Origin: Caproiciproducens galactitolivorans
Lineage (GTDB): Bacteria > Bacillota > Clostridia > Oscillospirales > Acutalibacteraceae
NCBI RefSeq assembly: GCF_004768785.1
Contig: NZ_SRMQ01000009.1
Location: 1 to 64,000, forward strand
Direction: 5' to 3'
DNA length: 64,000 bases
The notes under the pieces are model-generated. The model had not been told where the DNA came from. It ran no database searches and saw nothing but the letters and a program-made list of their open reading frames with translations. A program made the translations under genes and the position numbers. Positions within the stretch are counted from its first letter, which is position 1. The number at the start of each line of letters is the position of its first letter. This document shows, one piece after another, positions 17,266 through 25,765 of this stretch.

Positions 17266-18468
17266 ATGCAAATCGAGCGGAAGGAGATCATAAAAAGACT
17301 AAATGCACAGATACAGGTGAATGGGCATATTATCGGGGTGGCTGCAGGTAGCGGCATGACTACTAAGTGCAGCGTACTGGGTGGCGCAGACCTCATTCTC
17401 GCACTAAGTGCAGGCCGCTTTCGGCAAACCGGCCGTGCTTCGTTGGCCAGTTACCTTTGTTATTCGAACAGCAATTGGGTTGTTATGGATTTCGCTTCCA
17501 GGGAGCTTATGCCGCTCATGCCAAAGACTCCCATCCTTTTTGGCATCAATGCCACCGACCCAAATATCAATTTGGAAAATTACATAACACAAATCAAGAA
17601 CGCTGGTTTCGATGGAATAAACAATTGGCCTACTATAGGACTCATCGACGGGCAATTTCGTGAAGCGCTGGAAGAAGAAGGTCTCTCTTACTCTCTCGAG
17701 ATAGAAGTCATCAAGCTTGCCCACAAGCAGGACATGTTTACGCTGGCCTTCGTTTTCGATGTAGTGCAGGCAGAGCAAATGTTAGAAGCGGGCGCAGACG
17801 TGATCTGTGTCCATTTAGGACTCACAGCCGGCGGTATTTTGGGCGCGAAAAAGGTTCAATCCTTAGACAGGAGCAGAGTGCTGGCGCAGCAAGTGTTCGA
17901 TGTCTGCGACAGAATAAACCCAAGTGTTGTAAAAATGGTCTATGGCGGCCCAATTAAGTCTCCCTTGGATGCAAAATATATTTATGACAATACCGAATGT
18001 CAAGGATTCATCGGCGGTTCTTCCTTCGAACGTATTCCCGCGGAAAAAGCTATTATAAATACCACAAAATCCTTCAAATATTCGGAGAACACCAAAGAAG
18101 AGGACAGTCTCATCAAGGCCCTTGCCGGTCAGGCTTACGATTACGACTATGTGGAATTTATTAAGGATTACATTAAAAATAATTACGGGAAGCCGATCTG
18201 TTTAAGCGAGTTGGCTTTAGCCACCCATATCTCGATTCCGTATCTCAGCGCTAAGTTTAAAAAAACAGTAGGCTGTAGTTTTACAGAGTATTTAATCCGT
18301 TACAGAATGAATAAAGCTTGCGAGTTTCTTAAGGAAAAAGGAACGCCTGTCAGCAAAATTGCCGAACTGGTCGGATATCCTGACTACATACAATTTTCCA
18401 AAATCTTTAAGAAGTACAAAAAGATGACACCAACTGCATACCGGGCGAGTGTTGATACAAAAAATTGA
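17266..18468 (+). CDS. TIM-barrel (PEP-hydrolase-like) / AraC fusion regulator
   Basis: 400 residues. Residues 1 to about 275 form a TIM-barrel domain of the phosphoenolpyruvate-hydrolase-like/Tm-1 C-terminal type (e.g. IGVAAGSGMTTKCS, NNWPTIGLIDGQFR, VYGGPIKSP). Residues about 300-395 are a double helix-turn-helix AraC domain (LSELALATHISIPYLSAKFK, KIAELVGYPDYIQFSKIFKK). Start ATG 17266 follows GGAGGTG. The barrel is paralogous to the stand-alone protein at 20444-21274 in the same operon, so it probably senses a related ligand and controls this operon. Ligand and catalytic activity are unknown. Confidence 0.8.
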   Translation: MQIERKEIIKRLNAQIQVNGHIIGVAAGSGMTTKCSVLGGADLILALSAGRFRQTGRASLASYLCYSNSNWVVMDFASRELMPLMPKTPILFGINATDPNINLENYITQIKNAGFDGINNWPTIGLIDGQFREALEEEGLSYSLEIEVIKLAHKQDMFTLAFVFDVVQAEQMLEAGADVICVHLGLTAGGILGAKKVQSLDRSRVLAQQVFDVCDRINPSVVKMVYGGPIKSPLDAKYIYDNTECQGFIGGSSFERIPAEKAIINTTKSFKYSENTKEEDSLIKALAGQAYDYDYVEFIKDYIKNNYGKPICLSELALATHISIPYLSAKFKKTVGCSFTEYLIRYRMNKACEFLKEKGTPVSKIAELVGYPDYIQFSKIFKKYKKMTPTAYRASVDTKN

Positions 18469-18651
18469 ATAAATATAACAAAAATTAAATAAACACAAGA
18501 ACATATTAAATCAACATATACAATTAATATTTTTCTGATGATAAAATCTATCATAGTTTCCACCGTCAAAGTTTTTATCGATGCAAGGATCCAACATCGG
18601 GAAAAGGCAGGCGGCGGAATTTTCAGAATCAAAAGGAGGTGTACTTGGAAG

Positions 18652-19860
18652 GTGAAAACAGTAGCGATTGCTGGCACATTCGACAGCAAGGGGAAAGAAT
18701 TTCTTTTCCTCAAGGAGTTGTTTGAGGAAATCGGATTGAAAACATTAACGATCCATACAGGAACCTTCAGTCCGTTGTTTTCCCCAGACGTCTCCAACAA
18801 TGAAATAGCGGCTGAGGCCGGCGAAAATCTGTCCGAAATCGTTGCATCTAAAGACCGTGCTAGAGCCACCGCGGCGATGTCCCTTGGTGTGGAGAAGATC
18901 ATCCCCCGCCTTTACAATGAAGGGAAATTTGACGGAATCATCTCTCTTGGCGGTTCGGGGGGCACTTCAATCATTACTCCCGCAATGCGTGCTCTGCCCA
19001 TAGGAGTGCCGAAGATTGTTGTCTCCACTATGGCTTCGGGAAATACAGAGCAATATGTGGGCACGAGTGATGTGATCCTTATTCCCTCTATCGTTGACGT
19101 GGCGGGGCTTAACCTGATTTCTACCAGAATTTTCAGTAATGCCGTATTTGCCATGGCCGGGATGCTGGAGCATAAGTTGACAAAAAAAATCGAACAGAAG
19201 CCGCTGATTGCGGCGTCCATGTTTGGCGTCACTACCCCCTGCATTGACCAGGCAAAAAGTTACCTTGAATCCAAAGGTTATGAGGTCTTGGTGTTTCATG
19301 CGACCGGAACCGGTGGGCGAACCATGGAATTGCTCATTCAAAACGGATATTTCAAAGGTGTGTTGGATTTGACCACCACAGAGTGGTGCGATGAGCTTTT
19401 CGGAGGCGTTTTAAACGCTGGGCCTCACCGCAATGAAGCTGCAGGTTTCTGTGGAATACCCCAGGTTGTTTCGGTGGGCGCCTGCGATATGGTCAACTTC
19501 GGCCCTTGGGATACTGTGCCAAAACAGCATCGGAAAAGAAATCTCTACCGGCACAATCCAACCGTTACCCTGATGCGTACGACCGTACCGGAGAACGAGG
19601 CGATCGGCAAGAAGCTGGCGGAAAAATTGAATATGGCCAAAGGAAAGACTGCCCTTTTTCTCCCCTTGAAAGGCGTTTCCATGATCGATGCCGAGGGACA
19701 ACCCTTTTATGGCCCTAAGGAGGACAAAGCGCTGTTTGATGCCCTGAGGCAGAACCTAAACCGCCAAGTCGTCCAACTCTATGAAATGGACTGTCATATT
19801 AATGACAGGGAATTCGCCCTTGCTGCTGCTAAGAAGCTCATCGAAATGATGGAGACATGA
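18652..19860 (+). CDS. Tm-1-like ATP-binding protein (UPF0261)
   Basis: 402 residues from GTG 18652, which has AAAGGAGGT 11 bases upstream. The N-terminal VAIAGTFDSKGKEF and the glycine-rich SLGGSGGTSIIT and GTSDVILIPSIVDVAGLN segments are hallmarks of UPF0261, the family of the N-terminal ATP-binding half of tomato Tm-1. Its biochemical role in bacteria is not established. The neighbouring genes supply the TIM-barrel half that plants carry on the same polypeptide. An AT-rich leader of 180 bases separates it from the regulator gene. Confidence 0.85.
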   Translation: MKTVAIAGTFDSKGKEFLFLKELFEEIGLKTLTIHTGTFSPLFSPDVSNNEIAAEAGENLSEIVASKDRARATAAMSLGVEKIIPRLYNEGKFDGIISLGGSGGTSIITPAMRALPIGVPKIVVSTMASGNTEQYVGTSDVILIPSIVDVAGLNLISTRIFSNAVFAMAGMLEHKLTKKIEQKPLIAASMFGVTTPCIDQAKSYLESKGYEVLVFHATGTGGRTMELLIQNGYFKGVLDLTTTEWCDELFGGVLNAGPHRNEAAGFCGIPQVVSVGACDMVNFGPWDTVPKQHRKRNLYRHNPTVTLMRTTVPENEAIGKKLAEKLNMAKGKTALFLPLKGVSMIDAEGQPFYGPKEDKALFDALRQNLNRQVVQLYEMDCHINDREFALAAAKKLIEMMET

Positions 19861-19875
19861 AGGAGGCGGATTAGT

Positions 19876-20394
19876 TTGAAAATTACGAAACTCGACTTCT
19901 CCGTTGCCGTTCTTGCAGGTCTCTCCTGCTTCTTTATGGTTATTCCGGTGGTCAAGTTCCCCGTTTGGGGACTGTTTATAGGTTGGGCATGGTACTTTGC
20001 TGAAGGAGCGAAGCCCGCCGCCTTTAAGCGCGCAATACCCCCAATGCTGTTCGGGTATGCGATGGCCGCAATTTCCGCAATCGTTTTCGATGCCGCCGGG
20101 TCAAATATCTGGGTGCTTGCCGCCGTTGTGTGTGTAACCGTATTCGGCATCATGTTGTCCTGCAAGGGTAATCTCTTCTCCATGTCGCTGGCATCCTTTA
20201 ATGCCTTTTCCTGTCTGTTCGCCGGTTACTACGCCGGAAATTTTCCTGCCGTCATTCATGATGGAGGTTGGGCAGATTGGAAGAACGTCATGCTGGCAGC
20301 ACTATGGCTCGCCTTTTCAAATGTAGTTGGTTTGTGCTTCGGTTGGCTTAGCATCAGGCTGGGCACAAAAATCGGCAGCAGGCAAGAAACCTAA
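19876..20394 (+). CDS. DUF1097 membrane protein
   Basis: 172 residues from TTG 19876 after AAGGAGGCGG. It has about five transmembrane segments (starting SVAVLAGLSCFFMVIPVV) with glycine/aromatic-rich helices, as in the DUF1097 family of small membrane proteins. It lies between the Tm-1-like gene and the TIM-barrel gene with 15- and 49-bp gaps. A transport or membrane-anchor role for the pathway's substrate is a reasonable guess, with no direct evidence. Confidence 0.7.
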   Translation: MKITKLDFSVAVLAGLSCFFMVIPVVKFPVWGLFIGWAWYFAEGAKPAAFKRAIPPMLFGYAMAAISAIVFDAAGSNIWVLAAVVCVTVFGIMLSCKGNLFSMSLASFNAFSCLFAGYYAGNFPAVIHDGGWADWKNVMLAALWLAFSNVVGLCFGWLSIRLGTKIGSRQET

Positions 20395-20443
20395 AAAAAT
20401 TTAAAGAAACCTAATAAACTTATCGTATGGGAGGAATAACATC

Positions 20444-21274
20444 ATGCTATATAAATCCAGGGAAGAAATCATTGCTGACTTCAAGGCACAGATCGCTGCG
20501 GGTAAGATTCTGGTTGGCGTTGGGGCGGGCACCGGCATTACCGCAAAATGCTCCGAAAAAGCCAACGTCGATATGCTGATTATTTATAATTCCGGTCGTT
20601 ACCGCATGGCGGGTCGCGGTTCTCTGGCCGGGCTGATGGCTTATGGGGACGCGAACCAGATCGTTGTTGAAATGGGGCATGAGGTATTGCCGATTGTTAA
20701 AAAGACTCCAGTACTGGCAGGCGTCTGCGGTACCGATCCTTTCCGCGTTATGGAGATCTATCTGAAAGAGCTGAAAGCACAGGGCTTCAACGGTGTGCAG
20801 AACTTCCCCACGGTAGGCCTTATTGACGGAGTTTTCCGCCAAAACCTGGAGGAGACCGGCATGGGTTATGGACTTGAGGTTGACATGATTCACAAGGCCC
20901 ATGAGCTTGATATGCTCACCTGTCCCTACGTCTTTGATCCCAAGCAGGCTGTTGATATGGCGGAAGCCGGAGCAGACATTCTGGTCGCTCATATGGGCCT
21001 CACCACCAAAGGCTCAATCGGTGCAAACACGGCTAAGACTTTGGATGATTGCATCCCCCTTATCAAGAGCATTATTGACGCCGGACGTAAAGTCAATCCT
21101 AATATCATGGTCATCTGCCACGGTGGACCCATCGCTGATCCTGAGGATGCCGCTTACATTATCAAGAACATTCCTGAGATCGATGGTTTCTTTGGTGCTT
21201 CCTCAATTGAACGTTTGGCTTCTGAACGCGGCATGACCGCTCAGGCGGCCGCATTCAAGGCTATCAAAAAGTAA
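20444..21274 (+). CDS. PEP-hydrolase-like TIM-barrel enzyme
   Basis: 276 residues from ATG 20444 (GGGAGGAAT upstream). It is a single TIM-barrel domain with [45 protein letters not shown] and [13 protein letters not shown]. It belongs to the phosphoenolpyruvate-hydrolase family and corresponds to the C-terminal half of Tm-1. It is similar throughout to the sensor half of the regulator at 17266-18468. Last gene of the operon. The true substrate is unknown. Confidence 0.83.
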   Translation: MLYKSREEIIADFKAQIAAGKILVGVGAGTGITAKCSEKANVDMLIIYNSGRYRMAGRGSLAGLMAYGDANQIVVEMGHEVLPIVKKTPVLAGVCGTDPFRVMEIYLKELKAQGFNGVQNFPTVGLIDGVFRQNLEETGMGYGLEVDMIHKAHELDMLTCPYVFDPKQAVDMAEAGADILVAHMGLTTKGSIGANTAKTLDDCIPLIKSIIDAGRKVNPNIMVICHGGPIADPEDAAYIIKNIPEIDGFFGASSIERLASERGMTAQAAAFKAIKK

Positions 21275-21329
21275 ATAAGGACATCAAACGGTTCCGTTCA
21301 TTCTCTAAACTTAACAATGGACATAGGCT

Positions 21330-21368
21330 TATAGTCATGCCCCCGGCAAGCCGAGGGGCATGACTATA
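21330..21368. repeat. 14-bp inverted repeat downstream of the Tm-1-like operon
   Basis: Positions 21330-21343 are perfectly complementary to 21355-21368, and the loop itself can form CGGC/GCCG pairs. There is no T-tract, so it is an unusual terminator, an mRNA-stabilising 3' end or a protein site. Confidence 0.5.
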
Positions 21369-21799
21369 ATGTGACCCTGAAGCAGAGCAATCTGTTTCGG
21401 GGTATTATTGTGTGATTCTGTAGGAGGATAATGATTATAATAGGTTGTTAAACTGTTGTGCAAAATATTTGGATGGAATGGTTTACTTGTTCCACTTTGA
21501 GTTGATGATCTTGAGAATTAGTATAAAGATGATGGTACGAAATAATCTCTGTAATCTTGCTTTCTCGTCTTTGCCATTGACTACCGCACAGGGTTTATCA
21601 TTTCTGCAAGAATATCGCAACTTTCGTCCGGGTCGTCCTTGCACAGTTCCGAAAGCGTCATGTCTTTAATAGGCTCAGCTATGGAGCAACACGTCATAGA
21701 TATGCTTTTCAATCAGGCCTTTCAGTTGAAATTGGTTATTTCTAGTAATATAATTTTTGTAAAAGTCGGTAGCAACTACAGACTTTTGAGTTGATCAAG
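21369..21799. other. Gene-free, probably decayed interval
   Basis: No supported gene. A short minus-strand stretch at about 21590-21700 reads as a plausible protein end (EPIKDMTLSELCKDDPDES) but has no start or length, and I could not assign it. The plus-strand open frame at 21445-21669 has no ribosome site and low-complexity composition. Confidence 0.4.
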
Positions 21800-22148
21800 A
21801 TGAAATATCATGTTCGTGATGTTGCTCGGATCCTTGGAATAACACCCGGGGCATTGCACTTTTTTGAAAAACAAAATATCATAAACACAAAAAAGGAGCG
21901 CAATGGATACCGTTACTATGACGAAGAGAATGTATTTTGTTTATTATCTTACTTCAAATATCATTCTATTGGTATGCCGTTTAAGGATATAGGAAAGCAC
22001 TTCGGCGGGCAAGAGAAACCGTAATTTGGTAATTAAACGCGTTCGCCGGTGCCGACAAATCTGCTTCTTTATTATGAACATCTTCGGCAGCTAATAGACG
22101 ATTATCTGAGCATATATGATAAAATCCCTGCCCTGTTAAGAGAATTAT
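21800..22148 (+). pseudogene. Decayed MerR-family regulator
   Basis: ATG 21800 begins MKYHVRDVARILGIT, then a clear MerR winged-helix (ALHFFEKQNIINTKKERNGYRYYDE) to residue 74. Two in-frame TAA codons interrupt it (22022 and 22034). The same frame then resumes with helix-rich sequence (YYEHLRQLIDDYLSIYDKI) typical of the MerR dimerisation coil. A 74-residue truncated protein could still be made. Confidence 0.6.
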
Positions 22149-22391
22149 GGAGTTACCGGTTATAGCAACGGAACACTCGCGGTTAATGTAAATGGTGAAG
22201 TGAGAGAACTGGAATGTGACAGCGTAATTCTGTCGATTGGGTACAAACCTGAGAATTCGCTGTTTCAGGAGCTAAAATTTGATGAACCTGAAGTTTATTT
22301 CCGTAACTTTGGGGTGCGGATCGAAACGGGGGGAACCGGCGGCAAAGCCGGAGTGGCATACATGTCCCCCAAACGCGTTTTCATGGACTGA
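22149..22391 (+). pseudogene. Fragment of an FAD/NAD-dependent enoate-reductase-like protein
   Basis: The segment ELECDSVILSIGYKPENSLF followed by FDEPEVY matches the end of the NAD-binding domain of old-yellow-enzyme/2,4-dienoyl-CoA-reductase-like flavoproteins. It has no start of its own: it is joined to the MerR remnant at about 22148 and its last ~25 codons look unrelated. A deletion probably fused the ends of two genes here. Confidence 0.5.
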
Positions 22392-22524
22392 GCGGACTGG
22401 GAAAATCGTTCGATTTGTGCTAATATTGAAATGGATAGGATTCCCTTGGCGTCTTTTTGCCCGTCGGCGATCGGGCGGGAAGGCGAAGCGGAATCAAGCT
22501 AGGAAGGAAAGGCCTGATGAGAAA

Positions 22525-24405
22525 ATGGAAGCGATTAAATTAACACCGGCCTGCAAGGACTACCTTTGGGGTGGGAACAGGCTGAAAAATGAATTCGGAA
22601 AGCAGAGCGAGCAGGATATCATCGCGGAAACATGGGAGCTGTCCTGCCATCCGGACGGACCCAGCACGATTGCGGAAGGGAAAGAAAAGGGCAAAACACT
22701 CGCCCGCTATCTTGAAGAACAGGGGAAAGCCCTGCTCGGGAAAAACTGCGAAGCGTTTGAAGATTTCCCCATTCTGATCAAACTGATTGACGCGAAGGAA
22801 AACCTTTCGGTTCAGGTGCACCCGGACAACGGCTATGCCGCGCAGGTTGAACATCAGCAGGGGAAAACGGAAATGTGGTATGTGGTCGACTGCGAACCGG
22901 GAGCGGCGCTGTACTACGGCCTGAACCGTGAAGTCACAAAGCAAGAATTTCAAAAGCACATGGAGGACGGAACCCTTCTGGAGGTGCTCAACCGGGTGAA
23001 AGTCCATCCGGGGGACGTTTTTTTCATTGAGGCGGGTACCATCCACGCGATCGGTGCGGGAATCCTGATTGCGGAGATTCAGCAGAATTCGAATGTAACC
23101 TACCGCGTTTACGATTACGACCGCACCGATGCGCAGGGCAACAAGCGCCCGCTGCATATACAAAAAGCGCTCGATGTGGCGGCGCTGAAGCCCGCCCCGG
23201 TGCGGAAGTGGGAGAAGCATCTGGCAAGCTGCCGGTATTTTACAGTAGATAAAATCGAAACCAATACGGCTATCGCGATTGATTCGGACGAAAAGAGTTT
23301 TCACCATCTTCTGTGCCTGGACGGGATCGGAAAGGTTGAATGGAAGGACGGCAAGCTGGAATTTCAAAAAGGCGACAGCGTCTTTTTGCCTGCCGGTTTG
23401 GGAGCCTGTAAGGTAAGCGGAAATTTCCAGGCTCTGCACACATGGATTCCCGCCCCTCCATCCTACCGGATTGGTATCGACCTTGGAGGAACCAATATTG
23501 CGGTGGGAATTGTGGATGAAAACCTTCAGCTCGTGGCAAAGCATTCCGTACCGACACAGGCGGAACGCCCGTATCAGCAGATTGTTGAGGATATGGCGAA
23601 AGCAGTGTTCACCGCGATGAAGGAAGCGGGCGTTTCGCTGGAACAGTGCACGTCCGTTGGCATTGGAAGCCCGGGGATTTGCGATTCAGAAACCGGAACG
23701 GTCATTTATACGAATAATATCAAATGGGAGAATATCCCCTTAACGGCGGAATTGCAGAAATGGATTCCTCTCCCGTGCTATCTCAGCAACGATGCGAACT
23801 GCGCTGCGCTGGGGGAAGTGGCGGCGGGAGCTGCGAAGGGTTGTAAAAACGCCGTGCTTCTCACCCTCGGCACCGGCGTCGGCGGGGGCATCATACTGGA
23901 TGGGAAGATTTTTGCAGGCTGCCATTCCGCCGGCGCGGAGCTTGGCCACACCGTTTTGGTGAAGGACGGGGAGCCCTGCACCTGTGGGCGGCGTGGATGC
24001 CTGGAAGTGTATGCGTCCGCAAGCGCGTTGATACGGCAGGCGAAGCGCGCCGCGGAAAAGAACCCAGATTCCTTGCTCTGGAAGCTGTGCGGCGGCGATC
24101 TGGAGCGGATGGACGCGCGGATCCCGTTTGAAGCGGAAAGGCAGGGTGACGAAACAGCGAAACAGGTTGTGAAGGAATATGTCGCTTGCCTGAGCGAGGG
24201 AGTCATAAATTTCGTCAATATTTTCCGACCGGAATATGTGATTCTCGGCGGCGGTGTCTGCAACGAGGGTGCGCGCCTGCTTGACCCGATTAACGACTGT
24301 GTCCGCCGCCTCTGCTTTGGCAGCGATAAGGTTGAACCGCCGAAAGTCGTGCGCGCCAAGCTTGGAAACGATGCGGGAATCATCGGCGCCGCGGTTTTAA
24401 AATAA
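22525..24405 (+). CDS. Phosphomannose isomerase - ROK sugar kinase fusion
   Basis: 626 residues. Residues 1-308 are a class I mannose-6-phosphate isomerase with metal-site segments SVQVHPDN, GKTEMWY and EAGTIHAIGAG. Residues 314-626 are a ROK kinase with IGIDLGGTNIAVGIVD, a GHT zinc ligand and the zinc motif CTCGRRGCLE. The two join without a stop codon through WIPAPPSYR. The product would phosphorylate a hexose and interconvert mannose-6-P and fructose-6-P in one polypeptide. ATG 22525 is the first codon of the conserved region; the frame stays open to 22279 through the pseudogene. It stands alone before a bidirectional terminator. Confidence 0.88.
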   Translation: MEAIKLTPACKDYLWGGNRLKNEFGKQSEQDIIAETWELSCHPDGPSTIAEGKEKGKTLARYLEEQGKALLGKNCEAFEDFPILIKLIDAKENLSVQVHPDNGYAAQVEHQQGKTEMWYVVDCEPGAALYYGLNREVTKQEFQKHMEDGTLLEVLNRVKVHPGDVFFIEAGTIHAIGAGILIAEIQQNSNVTYRVYDYDRTDAQGNKRPLHIQKALDVAALKPAPVRKWEKHLASCRYFTVDKIETNTAIAIDSDEKSFHHLLCLDGIGKVEWKDGKLEFQKGDSVFLPAGLGACKVSGNFQALHTWIPAPPSYRIGIDLGGTNIAVGIVDENLQLVAKHSVPTQAERPYQQIVEDMAKAVFTAMKEAGVSLEQCTSVGIGSPGICDSETGTVIYTNNIKWENIPLTAELQKWIPLPCYLSNDANCAALGEVAAGAAKGCKNAVLLTLGTGVGGGIILDGKIFAGCHSAGAELGHTVLVKDGEPCTCGRRGCLEVYASASALIRQAKRAAEKNPDSLLWKLCGGDLERMDARIPFEAERQGDETAKQVVKEYVACLSEGVINFVNIFRPEYVILGGGVCNEGARLLDPINDCVRRLCFGSDKVEPPKVVRAKLGNDAGIIGAAVLK

Positions 24406-24441
24406 TGCCGCAGGCTAGTAAATGTGAATAGAACAAATAAA

Positions 24442-24480
24442 AGCTCCCGTAAGACCGCAAAGCGGATTCTTACGGGAGCT
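24442..24480. terminator. Bidirectional terminator between manA-ROK and hypB
   Basis: A 13-bp perfect stem (24442-24454 with 24468-24480), AAAA-rich on the left and TTTT on the right, between convergent genes. Confidence 0.85.
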
Positions 24481-24498
24481 TTTCTGTGGAAAAGGAAT

Positions 24499-25149
24499 TT
24501 ACATCTGCTCGTATTTTTCTCTCAGAAAGCGGGCAAGGGTGTCAATTCCGGCTGCCTTTTCGTTCTTTTTCAAGCTTACCTCAAAGACAGGCGCTTCCGA
24601 AACGGCTCGCAGACCCTTTACAAAATTGTCGCTGTCAAAGCCGACCGCTTCTTTCAGGTCGCATTTTGTCAATGCAACCACGTCAACATAGCTGAACATC
24701 GGGACATACTTAAACGGCTTGTCGTCGCCCTCCGGCACGCTGGCGGCTAGCAGGCGCACAGATTCGCCAAGGTCAAATTCCGCAGGGCAGATGAGGTTTC
24801 CCACGTTTTCAATAAAGACAATGCCGTCGTGCATGTCGATTTGATCGGCACCGTCCCGAATAACGCGCGCGTCCAGATGGCATTCCCCGCAGGTATTGAT
24901 CTGGGAAGAACGCAGTCCCTGTTTCTCCAGATTTTCTGCGTCAATGGATGAGGAAATGTCCCCCTCGATCACGCCGACGGGAATATCCTTCAGCTCTTTG
25001 GCGATGGCGGAAATCAACGTGGTCTTTCCCGCGCCGGGAGCACCCATCAGGTTTACGGCAAGGAGATGCCGCTGTTTAAAATATTTCCGATTTTCTTCCG
25101 CCAGCTTTTCGTTGCCTTCGAGCAATTCTTTCATGATAATAACTTCCAT
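24499..25149 (-). CDS. hypB: Hydrogenase/urease nickel incorporation GTPase HypB
   Basis: 216 residues. P-loop GAPGAGKTT, metal-binding CGECHLDA and GTPase motif ALTKCD are all present; the N-terminal histidine-rich tail of some HypBs is absent. HypB works with HypA to insert nickel into [NiFe]-hydrogenase. It lies 43 bp after hypA. No nickel enzyme is encoded in this window, so the client must be elsewhere. Confidence 0.93.
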   Translation of the reverse strand: MEVIIMKELLEGNEKLAEENRKYFKQRHLLAVNLMGAPGAGKTTLISAIAKELKDIPVGVIEGDISSSIDAENLEKQGLRSSQINTCGECHLDARVIRDGADQIDMHDGIVFIENVGNLICPAEFDLGESVRLLAASVPEGDDKPFKYVPMFSYVDVVALTKCDLKEAVGFDSDNFVKGLRAVSEAPVFEVSLKKNEKAAGIDTLARFLREKYEQM

Positions 25150-25192
25150 TTTTCTTCACCTTTCCATCATTATTAACCTTATAAATCAGCAT

Positions 25193-25534
25193 TTACTGTC
25201 CGTCAAAGGATAAAATATAAAATTCCCGGCCGGTTCCCTTGATCAAAATGGAATCGCCGCCGCAATCCGGACACTGAAAATCCCTTGTGTGAGGAAATTT
25301 TTTCCCGCAGCTTTGGCAGCGAAGCATGGCGGGCCTGTGCTCAAAAACCAGATCTGCGCCCTCACAGGGATGCCCTTTGGCTGCGACTTCGAAGTACATT
25401 TGAACCGATTCATCAATAATGGAAGATAGCTCTCCGATGACCAAAGAAATTTTATTAATTTTTTTAATTTTATTTTTCTCCGCTTCTTCGTCCATTACGC
25501 GGATAATATCAAGAACTACGGGCAGTTCATGCAT
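25193..25534 (-). CDS. hypA: Nickel metallochaperone HypA
   Basis: 113 residues starting MHEL, where His2 is the nickel ligand. The zinc ribbon is built from CQSCGK and CPDCGG. The RBS GGAGG precedes the ATG. hypA and hypB form a two-gene unit separated by a hairpin from the operon upstream (25766-33735). Confidence 0.93.
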   Translation of the reverse strand: MHELPVVLDIIRVMDEEAEKNKIKKINKISLVIGELSSIIDESVQMYFEVAAKGHPCEGADLVFEHRPAMLRCQSCGKKFPHTRDFQCPDCGGDSILIKGTGREFYILSFDGQ

Positions 25535-25590
25535 TTTTCAGCCCTCCACCGGGATAGGAGTATCCCTTTTTCGCCTTCTTCAGGATATGA

Positions 25591-25636
25591 AAAGCCATGA
25601 AGTCAATACTCTCGCAGAGTAAACCTTCATGGCTTT
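25591..25636 (-). terminator. Hairpin between the cobamide operon and hypA
   Basis: A 12-bp stem (25591-25602 with 25625-25636) encloses an ACTCT/AGAGT hairpin. Read on the minus strand it ends in TTTTC, so it probably terminates the long upstream operon. Confidence 0.6.
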
Positions 25637-25765
25637 CCTTACGGTTTGATAGAACCGGATTCCGTCTTAACGCTTTGCTTCAGGTTTTCATAACCGGAGC
25701 ACCAATTGATCATACCACACAAAACCGCATACTGTCAATTGGCGGCGGATATTTCCCTTGTGTTT

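Noticed and set aside
21445-21669. 74-codon open frame
   Set aside because: No ribosome site, no domain and composition typical of non-coding AT-rich DNA.
22540-23544. 334-codon open frame on the minus strand
   Set aside because: Shadow of the phosphomannose isomerase domain; composition is not protein-like and no motif is present.
25600-25640. NiCo-type riboswitch in front of hypA
   Set aside because: The hairpin lacks the four-way junction and conserved loops of NiCo RNAs; a terminator explains it.
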